From JBEATZ01 sp041178545 (GTDB lineage Bacteria; Planctomycetota; UBA1135; UBA2386), in contig JBEGVB010000183.1 of assembly GCA_041178545.1 (NCBI GenBank), positions 1 through 30,524 of the forward strand: a stretch of DNA of 30,524 nt. Reading direction: 5' to 3'. Both the position numbers and the translations under genes were made by a program. Below the pieces are notes generated by a model. It was not told the DNA's origin, made no database searches, and saw only the letters and a list, made by a program, of their open reading frames with translations. Within the stretch, counting starts at the first letter, position 1. Each line of letters begins with the position of its first letter. Positions 9,286-17,142 of this stretch are shown here, piece by piece.

Positions 9286-10158
9286 ATGGCCCAACTCCCT
9301 GTCGACAACACCCGTCGCTACCTCGATGCGATGAAGCTCCTGCTCTCGGGCGCGGCATACGACGAGAGCTCCCACGACCTCATCCACCCATCGAGGGTCG
9401 AGGTTTCGCCGTGGACCCATCCGCGGTCTGCGTTGCGCACGCGTTGGTTCCGCTTCGTGGTCCGTTGGCTCAAGCGCAGGAACCACGAGGTCCGTTTCCT
9501 GCGTCCCTTCGACCTCCAGCAGCGCATCGACGGCAAGGACTGGCCTGCGATCGGCTACACGATGGTTGGACTGAAGCGGCTCGACAACCTGCAGGAGTGC
9601 GCCGAGCGCATCCTCGCGGAGGCAGTTCCGGGCGACCTTGTGGAGACGGGCGTGTGGCGCGGCGGTGCGTCGATGTTCCTCAAGTGCATGCTGCGCGCCC
9701 ACGGTGACACGGAGCGGGTGCTCTGGCTCGCGGACTCCTTCGAGGGCATGCCCGCGCCCAAGCCGGGCACCTACGCAGCGGATGCCGACTCCCCGGACCT
9801 GACCAACGAGCGTTACCTCGTCGTGCCGCTCGAGCAGGTGCAGGCCAACTTCCGGCGGTTCGGCCTCCTCGACGACCGGGTCCGGTTCCTCAAGGGGTGG
9901 TTCTGCGACACCCTGCCGGGCAGCCCGATCGAACGCATCAGCCTGTTGCGCCTCGACGGCGACCTCTACGAGTCGACCATGGACGCCCTGCGCTCGCTCT
10001 ACCCGCGCGTGAGCCGCGGCGGCTTCGTGGTGGTCGACGACTACCACAACTGGGTCGCGTGCCGGAAGGCAGTGGACGAGTACCGCGCGGTACACGACAT
10101 CGGTGCGCCGCTCGTCCCGATCGACGACCACGCCGTCTACTGGCGCGTCGGGGACTGA
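9286..10158 (+). CDS. TylF/MycF-family O-methyltransferase
   Basis: 290 residues. The family's SAM-binding stretch GDLVETGVWRGGASMF (about 116-131) is present, as is LADSFEGMPAP (148-158). LRLDGDLYEST (221-231) and VVVDDYHNW (248-256) contribute the metal- and substrate-binding aspartates. Members methylate sugar hydroxyls, as in macrocin O-methyltransferase, and are common beside glycan-assembly genes. The ATG follows the CotH-like stop by 26 bp, so it likely belongs to the same operon. The 3' end overlaps the convergent glycosyltransferase by 22 bp. Methylation of a surface polysaccharide sugar is the best guess; the acceptor cannot be named. Confidence 0.85.
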   Translation: MAQLPVDNTRRYLDAMKLLLSGAAYDESSHDLIHPSRVEVSPWTHPRSALRTRWFRFVVRWLKRRNHEVRFLRPFDLQQRIDGKDWPAIGYTMVGLKRLDNLQECAERILAEAVPGDLVETGVWRGGASMFLKCMLRAHGDTERVLWLADSFEGMPAPKPGTYAADADSPDLTNERYLVVPLEQVQANFRRFGLLDDRVRFLKGWFCDTLPGSPIERISLLRLDGDLYESTMDALRSLYPRVSRGGFVVVDDYHNWVACRKAVDEYRAVHDIGAPLVPIDDHAVYWRVGD

Positions 10159-11351
10159 GCCTGACCCTGCTGCGCGCCTGCGAGCAGCCATGCTGCCCAG
10201 GCGGTGAGGAACGGCACGAGGGGCGCGTGGTAACGGTTCTGGCTGTCGAGCAGCACGAACGGCAGTGACTGCACGAGCACGCCGGTGAGCAACACGGCAT
10301 CCACACGACCTGCGACGCGACTCCGCACGCGCAGGACGGCTGCTGCGACTGCGGTGCCGGCAAGCAGCCACCATGCTGCCGTGCAGGCGATGCCGAACCA
10401 GCGCATTGCGCCCTCGCCGAACCGGGCGCCGATGGCAGGGCCGTTCCACCAAGCCGCGAAGGTCTCGGACCGGAGTGCCGTGGCCGTCCGCTGCACGGCG
10501 CGCACGCCATAGGTCGTCGGATTGGCGCGGATGAATGCCATGGCCTCGGCCTTCATGGCTTGGTGCCGTTCCGCGACCCCCAGGTGCTGGAAACGCTCCG
10601 GGATGTCGGTCGTGGGCGGGCCGTCGTGGTTGCCCATCCACAGGACCGGTCCGCCGTTGAAGGCACTGAAGGTGAACTCCCCGAACACGCGCTGCTGGCG
10701 CATGCCCCATGGCGTGCAGAGGGCCAGTGCGAGCGCGAGCGTGAGTGCGGCAGCGACGGTTGCGCGCATGATGCTGCGGTCGGCAAGCGCCCGTGCAACC
10801 CATGCCAGTGCAGGGAGCACCAGCGCAGTCGGTCGCGTCAGCAGTGCTGCGGCGAGCAGCACGGTCGCCACGGCATGCCCCGGCCAGCTCCTGCCCCGTG
10901 GGGAGAGCACCAGTGCCGAGTACCCCGTCAACAGCACCAGGAACAGGTTCTCGGAGAGCACCGTCGTCGGCAGCAGGACCCAGGACGGGTAGCAGGCGGC
11001 GACCCATGCTGCGACGCGGCCTGCCCGCTCGCCGAAGCATGCCCGCGCCAGCGTGGCCTGCGTCCAGACCAGCAGCACCGCCAGCAGCAGGTTCGGCAGG
11101 AACCAACCGGGGAACGAGCCCCCGGTCCACGGTGCGAACCAGGAGAGGAAGGCGGAATAGCCAGGCGGCCAGAAGCCGTTGGGGTCACCGTTCTCGAAGC
11201 AGAAGCCCCGGCCCGACGCGATCCCGAGTGCACCCTCGTGGTAGACGATCGCGTCGCTCACCGGCACCGGCTCCACGAGTGCCCACCACGCGCAGCGCAG
11301 CAGGATCCCCGTCAGCAACGGTGCGAGCAGTGACCTGCCGGCTCGTTCCAT
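10137..11351 (-). CDS. GT-C fold membrane glycosyltransferase (PMT/ArnT-like)
   Basis: 404 residues, polytopic with about ten hydrophobic segments. The N-terminal periplasmic loop has the family pattern: PVSDAIVYHEGALGIASG with the expected Asp at D33, then FWPPGYSAFLSW. This matches PMT_2/ArnT-type enzymes that move sugars from polyprenyl-phosphate donors to proteins or lipids outside the membrane. The C-terminal segment NRYHAPLVPFLTAWAAWLL is also typical of these proteins. The gene starts 7 bp after the fucosidase stop, so the two are one transcription unit, and it converges on the TylF methyltransferase. Donor and acceptor are not predictable from sequence. Confidence 0.8.
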   Translation of the reverse strand: MERAGRSLLAPLLTGILLRCAWWALVEPVPVSDAIVYHEGALGIASGRGFCFENGDPNGFWPPGYSAFLSWFAPWTGGSFPGWFLPNLLLAVLLVWTQATLARACFGERAGRVAAWVAACYPSWVLLPTTVLSENLFLVLLTGYSALVLSPRGRSWPGHAVATVLLAAALLTRPTALVLPALAWVARALADRSIMRATVAAALTLALALALCTPWGMRQQRVFGEFTFSAFNGGPVLWMGNHDGPPTTDIPERFQHLGVAERHQAMKAEAMAFIRANPTTYGVRAVQRTATALRSETFAAWWNGPAIGARFGEGAMRWFGIACTAAWWLLAGTAVAAAVLRVRSRVAGRVDAVLLTGVLVQSLPFVLLDSQNRYHAPLVPFLTAWAAWLLAGAQQGQAQSPTRQ

Positions 11352-11358
11352 CGCAGCC

Positions 11359-12813
11359 TCAGCGCACCGGCTTCCCGACCGCTGGCGTTCCCACCACGTC
11401 GAGGGCCACGACGACGGGCATGTCCTCGTCGAGCTTGGCGGGGAACTCGACCGTCAATCCTGTTTCGGTGCGTGCCGTACGCAGCTCCGTGCCGCCTGCG
11501 AGCAGGCGGCACGCCTTCACCTCGTTCTGCAGCGCTGGCAAGACGAGTGCCCCGTCTGCCGGTGCATCGAACACGTGCAGGTACAGGCGCGTCGAGCCGT
11601 CTCCCGACGGCTTGCGGGTGCACCTGCCGAACGTCAGGTTCTCGAACGGGCTCGCCTGCGTCCCGTGCACCGCCTCGCCGTTCTGCCTCATCCACGCGCC
11701 CATCGCACGCAGTGCATCGACGCTCTGCTGCGGCACCGATCCGTCCGCCTTCGGACCGATGTTGAGGAGGTAGTTGCCGCCCTTGGACGCGATGTCGACC
11801 AGGTTGCGTACCATCTCGGGCGCCGACTTCCACGCGGCGTCGTGCTCGCTGTAGCCCCAGGTGGTGTTCATGGTCATGCAGGTCTCCCAGTCGACGCCGG
11901 GCATGCCGGTCGCGGGGATGTGTTGTTCAGGGGTGATGAAGTCGCCGTAGCGTGGGTCCAGGCGCGGCAGGTAGCCCTCTGTCGCCATCGACGCCCAGCC
12001 CGCCTCCGGGCTGCGGTACAGGCGGTTGTTCATCACCACCGCAGGTAGCTGCTTGCGCACGGAGGCCATGAGCTCGGTTGCGCGCCATGCGGCATCGCCC
12101 TGGAAGTCGATGGAGCTGTAGTCCCACCAGACCACGTCGGGCCGGTACGTGACCAGTTCACCCACCTGGGCAAAGAGGTACTCGAGGTACCTCGCATGGT
12201 CCCTGGTGCCGGGTGCATACGGCTTGTCGCGGAGCGGGTGGGGGAGCTGGGCGGAGCGCAGGTACTCGTACTGCTCGTGGTGCCAGTCGATCACCGAGTG
12301 GTAGAAGCCGACCCGAAGGCCCTCGGCACGCAACGCACTGGTGATCTCGCCCACGAGGTCGCGCTGCAGCACCGTGCCCGCGTCAAAGTCGCTCACCCTG
12401 GAGTCGTGGAGCGCGAAGCCGTCGTGGTGCTTGGTGGTGAACACCACGTACCGGCAGCCTGCATCCTTCGCGAGCCGGGCCCACTCCTTGGCAAAGCCCT
12501 TGGCCGGTCGGAAGAGCGGGAGCGCCGCCTTGGCATAGGTGTCCGTGTCGGCCTTCACGTACTGCTGGATCCACTCCATGCCGCCGCGCGTGCCCACCGC
12601 CTTGCCGTCCCAGGTGCCGGCCAGTCCCGAGTAGAGACCCCAGTGGACGAACATCCCGAAGCGCGCCTCGCGCCACCACTGCATGCGAGCGTCCCGCTGG
12701 ACAGGGGTCTCCTGACCGGCCGGCGCGGGGGCCGCGGGGTCCTGGGCCCGGGCCGCTGCACACAGGGTCGCCATGAGGAAGGCCATGAGGACGGCGTTTC
12801 GTCGGCTGGGCAT
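11359..12813 (-). CDS. Exported alpha-L-fucosidase, GH29 family
   Basis: 484 residues with a signal peptide (MPSRRNAVLMAFLMATLCAAARA, cleavage near residue 23-24). GH29 landmarks are FGMFVHWGLYS (52-62), TKHHDGFALHDS (127-138), FYHSVIDWHH (170-179) and YRPDVVWWD, where D231 is the likely nucleophile. The C-terminal GGNYLLNIGPKADGSVP block is also present. The enzyme hydrolyses alpha-L-fucosides from glycans in the periplasm or outside the cell, releasing fucose. I chose ATG 12813 because it begins the signal peptide; the open frame to 13014 adds only Arg-rich noise across the intergenic region. It heads a two-gene unit with the GT-C glycosyltransferase. Confidence 0.93.
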   Translation of the reverse strand: MPSRRNAVLMAFLMATLCAAARAQDPAAPAPAGQETPVQRDARMQWWREARFGMFVHWGLYSGLAGTWDGKAVGTRGGMEWIQQYVKADTDTYAKAALPLFRPAKGFAKEWARLAKDAGCRYVVFTTKHHDGFALHDSRVSDFDAGTVLQRDLVGEITSALRAEGLRVGFYHSVIDWHHEQYEYLRSAQLPHPLRDKPYAPGTRDHARYLEYLFAQVGELVTYRPDVVWWDYSSIDFQGDAAWRATELMASVRKQLPAVVMNNRLYRSPEAGWASMATEGYLPRLDPRYGDFITPEQHIPATGMPGVDWETCMTMNTTWGYSEHDAAWKSAPEMVRNLVDIASKGGNYLLNIGPKADGSVPQQSVDALRAMGAWMRQNGEAVHGTQASPFENLTFGRCTRKPSGDGSTRLYLHVFDAPADGALVLPALQNEVKACRLLAGGTELRTARTETGLTVEFPAKLDEDMPVVVALDVVGTPAVGKPVR

Positions 12814-12920
12814 TCCCAGAAGGTTCCGGGGCCCTCCGCGGGTGGCAAGCAGTTTCCTCCCACGGGGCACCGAGTCGGGGTTCCGTCGTGCCGAGCAGGG
12901 TGACGAACTCGTTGCATGCG

Positions 12921-12965
12921 GCAGACGCGCGACTCGAACGCGCGTTTGCGTCGTGCCGCGTCTGC
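12921..12965. repeat. Two overlapping, mutually exclusive inverted repeats in a divergent promoter gap
   Basis: GCAGACGCG (12921-12929) and CGCGTCTGC (12957-12965) form a perfect 9-bp pairing. Inside it ACGCGCG (12925-12931), the 7-nt loop ACTCGAA and CGCGCGT (12939-12945) form a 7-bp hairpin that shares bases with the first left arm. The pair lies in the 280-bp gap between the fucosidase (minus) and the protease (plus). Apart from a possible promoter, nothing else is visible in that gap. Confidence 0.5.
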
Positions 12966-13007
12966 GCCGCTCGCCCCGGTCCCACGGGCTACTCTGTCCC
13001 CGAGGAG

Positions 13008-13035
13008 TTGCCATCGTCCAAGGGTCGGGCAGAAT
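13008..13035 (+). promoter_or_regulatory. Possible sigma70-type promoter of the protease gene
   Basis: TTGCCA (13008-13013, 5 of 6 consensus) and CAGAAT (13030-13035, 4 of 6) are spaced by 16 nt. This would give a leader of about 50 nt before the ATG at 13094. Predicted from consensus only. Confidence 0.35.
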
Positions 13036-13093
13036 CCTGTCTCTCCCTCGCGCGCCGCGTTTGGTGCGCTCCTCACTCCACCGTCAGGTCCCC

Positions 13094-15583
13094 ATGCAGC
13101 ACCCTAGCGCACTCTTGTTCGCGTCGGTCCTCTCGCTCGCCACCGGCGCACTTGCCCAGGTCGGTCCCCAGACCGTGTTGCGCACGCAGGATGCGCAGTC
13201 CTGGCAGGTGGGTGGCGCGCTCGTTCGGGTCGAGGGCACGCGTGCACAGGTGAGCCGCGACCAGGGCCGCAGCTGGCAGGACCTGCAGGAAGTCGACGTC
13301 CGTCTCCACCTCCGGTGCGGTCGCTTCGACCCGACCCTCACGCGTCCCGTGGTCGCCGAGCGGCTCGAGGTCCCGCAGGGCAACACGCTGCACGTCGTGC
13401 AGTTCGAGACCCAGATCCTCGCCGAGTACCGCGGTGCCGTGGAGCGACTCGGCGGCGAGATCGTGGCCTACCTGCCGCAGAACGCGCTCGTCGTGCGCGG
13501 GGACCAACTGCTCGTCGACGCCATGCGCGCGATGCCGTGCGTCCGTTGGGTCGGTGGGCTGCCCGTTGCCTGGAAGCTGGAGGAGGAGCTGCATGCCCTC
13601 GCCGGGACCGACGGGTCCGAGAGCGCCGACTACAACGTGATGTTTGCGCTCCGCTCCGACAGCGATGCGCTTGCTGCGCAGGTGCGCGACCTCGGCGGCA
13701 AGGTGCGCATCGAGGGCGGCGTGTTCCACGTGTGCTCGCTCACCCCGCGCCAGTTGCTGCAGGTTGCGTCGCTCGACACCGTCCAATGGGTCGACCGCAC
13801 CACCGAGAACGGCACCGACATGGACAACGCGCGCGTCCAGGGCGGCGGCAACCACGTCGAGACGGTTGCCGGCCTCACCGGCCAGGGGGTCCGCGGCGAG
13901 ATCAGCGAGGGCCTGGAGCAGACCCACCCAGACTTTGCCGGTCGCCCGGTCCTGCTGCACTTCGACGGCACCGACAGCCACGGCCACTGCACGGCAGGCA
14001 TCGTGTTCGGCAGCGGCGTCAACCAGGTGCAGGCCCGCGGCATGCTGCCCAGCGGCACCATGATCGAGGCCGCATACAGCGCTTGGACTGCCACGACCAC
14101 GCGCTACCAGCTGATCCAGCAGAGCACGGACCCGGCCTTGCCCTGGCGCGCCATGTTCCAGACCGCGAGCTGGGGCGCTGCCCGCTCGCTGCTCTACACC
14201 TCGGTCTCGGCCGAGTCCGACGCGGCGATCTTCGACTTCGACTTCGCCTGGACCCAGAGCCAGTCGAATGCCGGCAACCAGCAGTCGCGCCCGCAGGCGT
14301 GGGCCAAGAACATCATCTCGGTGGGTGGCGTGCGCCACGCGAACGACGCCAACCCCGCCAACGACACGTGGGGCGCCGGCGCCTCCATCGGTCCGGCCAG
14401 CGACGGCCGCATCAAGCCCGAGGTGACGTCCTACTACGACAACGTGTGGACCTCGGACCGCACCAGCACCGCGGGCTACAACACCGCGGCTGGAACGGCT
14501 GGCGACTACTTCACCGGGTTCAACGGCACCTCGTCCGCCACGCCCATCGTGGCCGGCCACCTCGGCCTGCTGCTGCAGATGTACACCAACGGCGCGTTCG
14601 GCAACCCGTTGCCGCTGCCGGCCACGGATGCCAACCGCTTCGAGAACAACCCGACGTTCAGCACGGCCAAGGCACTGCTCGTCAACACTGCCGTGCAGTA
14701 CCCGTTCGTGGGTGCGGCCGCGGACCTGTCGCGCGTGAAGCAGGGTTGGGGCTTCCCCAACGTGCAGGTGGCCTGGGACGAGCGTGAGCGCATCCTGCTC
14801 ACCGACCAGTACACGCCGCTGCAGCAGGGCCAGTCGCGCACCTACCTGACCTGGATCGCCCCGGGCACCACCGAGTTCCACGCCGCCATGGTCTACCCCG
14901 ACCCCGCGGCCAGCCCGACGGCCGCCATCCACCGCATCAACAGCGTCGACCTCCGCGTCGACCAGGTCGGCACCGCCAACACCTGGTGGGGCAACAACGG
15001 CCTGCTGGACGGCAACTTCAGCACGGCCGGCGGCAGCCCCAACGACCTCGACACCTGCGAGAAGATCATCCTCAACAACCCCACGCCCGGCGTCTACGCC
15101 GTCAAGGTGCAGGCCACCTCGGTGGTGCAGGACGGCCACGTCGCCACCCCGCAGCTCGATGTCAACTTCTCCCTCGCGGCGCGCCCCATGGGCGGTGGCT
15201 ACCGCAAGGGCACGTTCGACTTCGACCTCGTCTCCACCCAGCAGGGCGAGTTGGTCGTGAACTGCGCCAACGTCCCGACCACCGGCTGGACCGACGGCTT
15301 CACCTTCTTCTCCCTGTCGACGCTGCAGCCCAAGGGCTTCGGCAACTTCTTCGGCATGGAGGAGGACTTCCTCGCCTCGTCGATCTTCGCCCTGCCCGCC
15401 ACGGCCGGCGACGTCTTCCACTTCACCAACGCGGCGGGCCAGTACCCGTTCGTGCCCTACGTGTTCTCGCCGGCCCTCATCGGCACCCTGAGCGGGCTGC
15501 GCTTCGACGGCTTCTCGATGCTGTTCGACGCCAACGGCCAGATCGCCGGCATGTCCAACGTGGACCGCGTCTCGATCCGCTGA
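13094..15583 (+). CDS. Exported subtilisin-like (S8) protease with altered Asp motif
   Basis: 829 residues: a signal peptide (about 1-21), a propeptide-like region (about 25-240) and an S8 domain (about 255-500). The histidine motif is SHGHCTAGI (H296) and the serine motif is GTSSATPIVAG (S480). SNAGN near 391-395 fits the oxyanion region. Where subtilases have the catalytic Asp (DTG), this protein reads GVRGEISEGLEQTHPDF, with serine (S271, codon AGC) at the aligned position. The region from about 550 on is beta-rich and Asn/Gly-rich, as in secreted proteases with P-domain-like tails. ATG 13094 starts the signal peptide; the upstream open frame is noise. It is either a divergent protease or an inactive relative that binds peptides. 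Confidence 0.85.
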   Translation: MQHPSALLFASVLSLATGALAQVGPQTVLRTQDAQSWQVGGALVRVEGTRAQVSRDQGRSWQDLQEVDVRLHLRCGRFDPTLTRPVVAERLEVPQGNTLHVVQFETQILAEYRGAVERLGGEIVAYLPQNALVVRGDQLLVDAMRAMPCVRWVGGLPVAWKLEEELHALAGTDGSESADYNVMFALRSDSDALAAQVRDLGGKVRIEGGVFHVCSLTPRQLLQVASLDTVQWVDRTTENGTDMDNARVQGGGNHVETVAGLTGQGVRGEISEGLEQTHPDFAGRPVLLHFDGTDSHGHCTAGIVFGSGVNQVQARGMLPSGTMIEAAYSAWTATTTRYQLIQQSTDPALPWRAMFQTASWGAARSLLYTSVSAESDAAIFDFDFAWTQSQSNAGNQQSRPQAWAKNIISVGGVRHANDANPANDTWGAGASIGPASDGRIKPEVTSYYDNVWTSDRTSTAGYNTAAGTAGDYFTGFNGTSSATPIVAGHLGLLLQMYTNGAFGNPLPLPATDANRFENNPTFSTAKALLVNTAVQYPFVGAAADLSRVKQGWGFPNVQVAWDERERILLTDQYTPLQQGQSRTYLTWIAPGTTEFHAAMVYPDPAASPTAAIHRINSVDLRVDQVGTANTWWGNNGLLDGNFSTAGGSPNDLDTCEKIILNNPTPGVYAVKVQATSVVQDGHVATPQLDVNFSLAARPMGGGYRKGTFDFDLVSTQQGELVVNCANVPTTGWTDGFTFFSLSTLQPKGFGNFFGMEEDFLASSIFALPATAGDVFHFTNAAGQYPFVPYVFSPALIGTLSGLRFDGFSMLFDANGQIAGMSNVDRVSIR

Positions 15584-15645
15584 GCCCCGGAGAGCCTGAG
15601 CCCAGGAGACCCAGGGAGCCACAGGACTCGCCGGGCCCAGACACT

Positions 15646-15679
15646 GCGGGCCGCGCACCCAGGAGGGAGCGCGGCCCGC
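15646..15679. terminator. Strong bidirectional hairpin between convergent genes
   Basis: GCGGGCCGCGC (15646-15656) pairs perfectly with GCGCGGCCCGC (15669-15679) around a 12-nt loop, and G-U and Watson-Crick pairs extend the stem further outwards. It lies between the 3' ends of the protease (plus) and glyA (minus). No U-tract follows on either strand, so it is not a classical intrinsic terminator, although its place suggests termination or 3'-end protection. Confidence 0.6.
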
Positions 15680-15710
15680 GGTGCTTCCCGGCCGGGGTAC
15701 CCGGCGCCGG

Positions 15711-16943
15711 TCACTCCGGCAGGGGGAAGCGGGTGCAGAGTTCCTGCACCACCGGGCGCAGGCTCGCGGGGTCCTTGCCCTGAACGATGCCGACCACCAC
15801 GTCCGCCAGCACCTCCATCTCGCGCTGCTTCATGCCGCGCGTGGTGACCGCCGGCGTGCCGAGGCGCAGCCCGCTCGTGACCATGGGCGGCCGCGGGTCA
15901 CCGGGCACTGCGTTCTTGTTCACCGACAGCCCTGCCAGCAGCGCGCGCTGCTCGACGTCGGCGCCGGTCATGGTCGTGCGCCGCAGGTCGACCACCACGA
16001 TGTGGCTGTCGGTGCCGCCGGTGACGATGTCGAGCCCCTGCGTCTGCAGGTACTTGGCGAGGTGCTCTGCATTGTCCTTCACCTGCTGCTGGTAGGCGCG
16101 GAAGGAGGGCTGCAGCGCCTCCCCGAAGGCCACGGCCTTGCCTGCGATCTGGTGCATGAGCGGGCCGCCCTGCGCGCCCGGGAATACGGAGGACTGGATC
16201 TGCTTCAGCACCTCCGGGGTGGAGAGGATCATGCCGCCGCGCGGGCCGCGCAGCGTCTTGTGGGTGGTCATCGTCACCACGTCGGCGATGCCGACTGGCG
16301 AGGCCATGACTCCACCCGCCATCAGGCCCGCGGGGTGGGCGACGTCTGCCATGAGCAGCGCGCCGGACTCGACCGCGATCTCCTTGAAGGCGCGGTAGTC
16401 GATCGCGCGCGGGTAGCTGGAGCCGCCCGCGATCAGCACCTTGGGCCGGTGGGTGCGCACCAGGTCGCGCACCTGGTCCATGTCGATCCGGCCGTCCTCC
16501 GGGCGGACCCCGTACTGGTGGGCGTGGAACAGGACGCCCGTGTGGCTCTTCGCGTGCCCGTGGCTCAGGTGGCCACCGTCCTTCAGGGCCATGCCAACGA
16601 TCGTTCCGTTGGCGCCGGCCAGCGCGACCAGGACCGCCAGGTTGGCGGTGGTGCCCGAGTGGGGCTGGACGTTCGCATCCCCGGCTCCGGGGAAGAGTTG
16701 CAGCGCGCGCTTCCGCGCCAGATCCTCGATCGCGTCCGCCACCTCGCAGCCGCCGTAGTAGCGCTTGCCGGGGTAGCCCTCGGCGTACTTGTCCGTGCAC
16801 CGGCTCGCACAGGCCTCCCGCACCGCGGGGGACGAGTGGTTCTCGGAGGCGATGAGGGTGAGCGAAGTCGCCTGGCGGAGGTCCTCGCGCTCCAGCAGGT
16901 TCGCCATCTCGGCGTCCTGCGAGGCGATGGTCGGCTTCGGCAT
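15711..16943 (-). CDS. glyA: Serine hydroxymethyltransferase
   Basis: 410 residues, full length for the family. This cytoplasmic PLP enzyme interconverts serine and glycine with tetrahydrofolate and supplies one-carbon units. Landmarks are LIASENHSSPAV (30-41), KYAEGYPGKRYYGGCE (52-67), DVAHPAGLMAGG (200-211) and TMTTHKTLRGPRGG (224-237), where K229 is the PLP lysine. The usual GSVLTNKYAEG segment reads ASRCTDKYAEG, a small departure. ATG 16943 fits the family N-terminus; the open frame to 17060 is Arg-rich and unlikely to be coding. It is divergent from speA across a 196-bp gap, in which I see only weak promoter-like hexamers. Confidence 0.95.
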   Translation of the reverse strand: MPKPTIASQDAEMANLLEREDLRQATSLTLIASENHSSPAVREACASRCTDKYAEGYPGKRYYGGCEVADAIEDLARKRALQLFPGAGDANVQPHSGTTANLAVLVALAGANGTIVGMALKDGGHLSHGHAKSHTGVLFHAHQYGVRPEDGRIDMDQVRDLVRTHRPKVLIAGGSSYPRAIDYRAFKEIAVESGALLMADVAHPAGLMAGGVMASPVGIADVVTMTTHKTLRGPRGGMILSTPEVLKQIQSSVFPGAQGGPLMHQIAGKAVAFGEALQPSFRAYQQQVKDNAEHLAKYLQTQGLDIVTGGTDSHIVVVDLRRTTMTGADVEQRALLAGLSVNKNAVPGDPRPPMVTSGLRLGTPAVTTRGMKQREMEVLADVVVGIVQGKDPASLRPVVQELCTRFPLPE

Positions 16944-17124
16944 GGTGCTGTGCGCGTTCTTCACAGCCGGAACCTTAGGGAGCCGGCGTGCCGCGGACCA
17001 GTCGGCACCGCCCCACCTTGCAACTCTCCCCCTGCCATTGCGGGCGTTCTTGGTGTTCAATCCCGCGCTTCCGCCACGGCAGGCGACTCGATGCTTCGAG
17101 CGCGCACCGGACGGTGTCCTTTTC

Positions 17125-17142
17125 GAGGAGCATGCAGAGTTG
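17125..17142 (+). promoter_or_regulatory. Shine-Dalgarno site fixing a TTG start for speA
   Basis: GAGGAG at 17125-17130 lies 9 nt before the in-frame TTG at 17140-17142. No ATG or GTG in this frame is better placed, and the ATG at 17132 is out of frame and meets a stop at once. This decides the speA start although the frame stays open upstream to 16789. Confidence 0.6.

Noticed and set aside
5294..9358. A 1354-codon open frame on the minus strand
   Set aside because: It lies antisense to two genes with recognisable folds and overlap-coupled starts. Its product is low in complexity (Arg/Gly/His-rich) and matches no family I know. Long antisense frames are expected where third codon positions are nearly all G or C.
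12917..12965. A tRNA-like T-arm on the minus strand (GCGCG-TTCGAGT-CGCGC)
   Set aside because: The adjoining bases do not give a 7-bp acceptor stem with any segment at tRNA distance, and no D-arm or anticodon arm can be placed.
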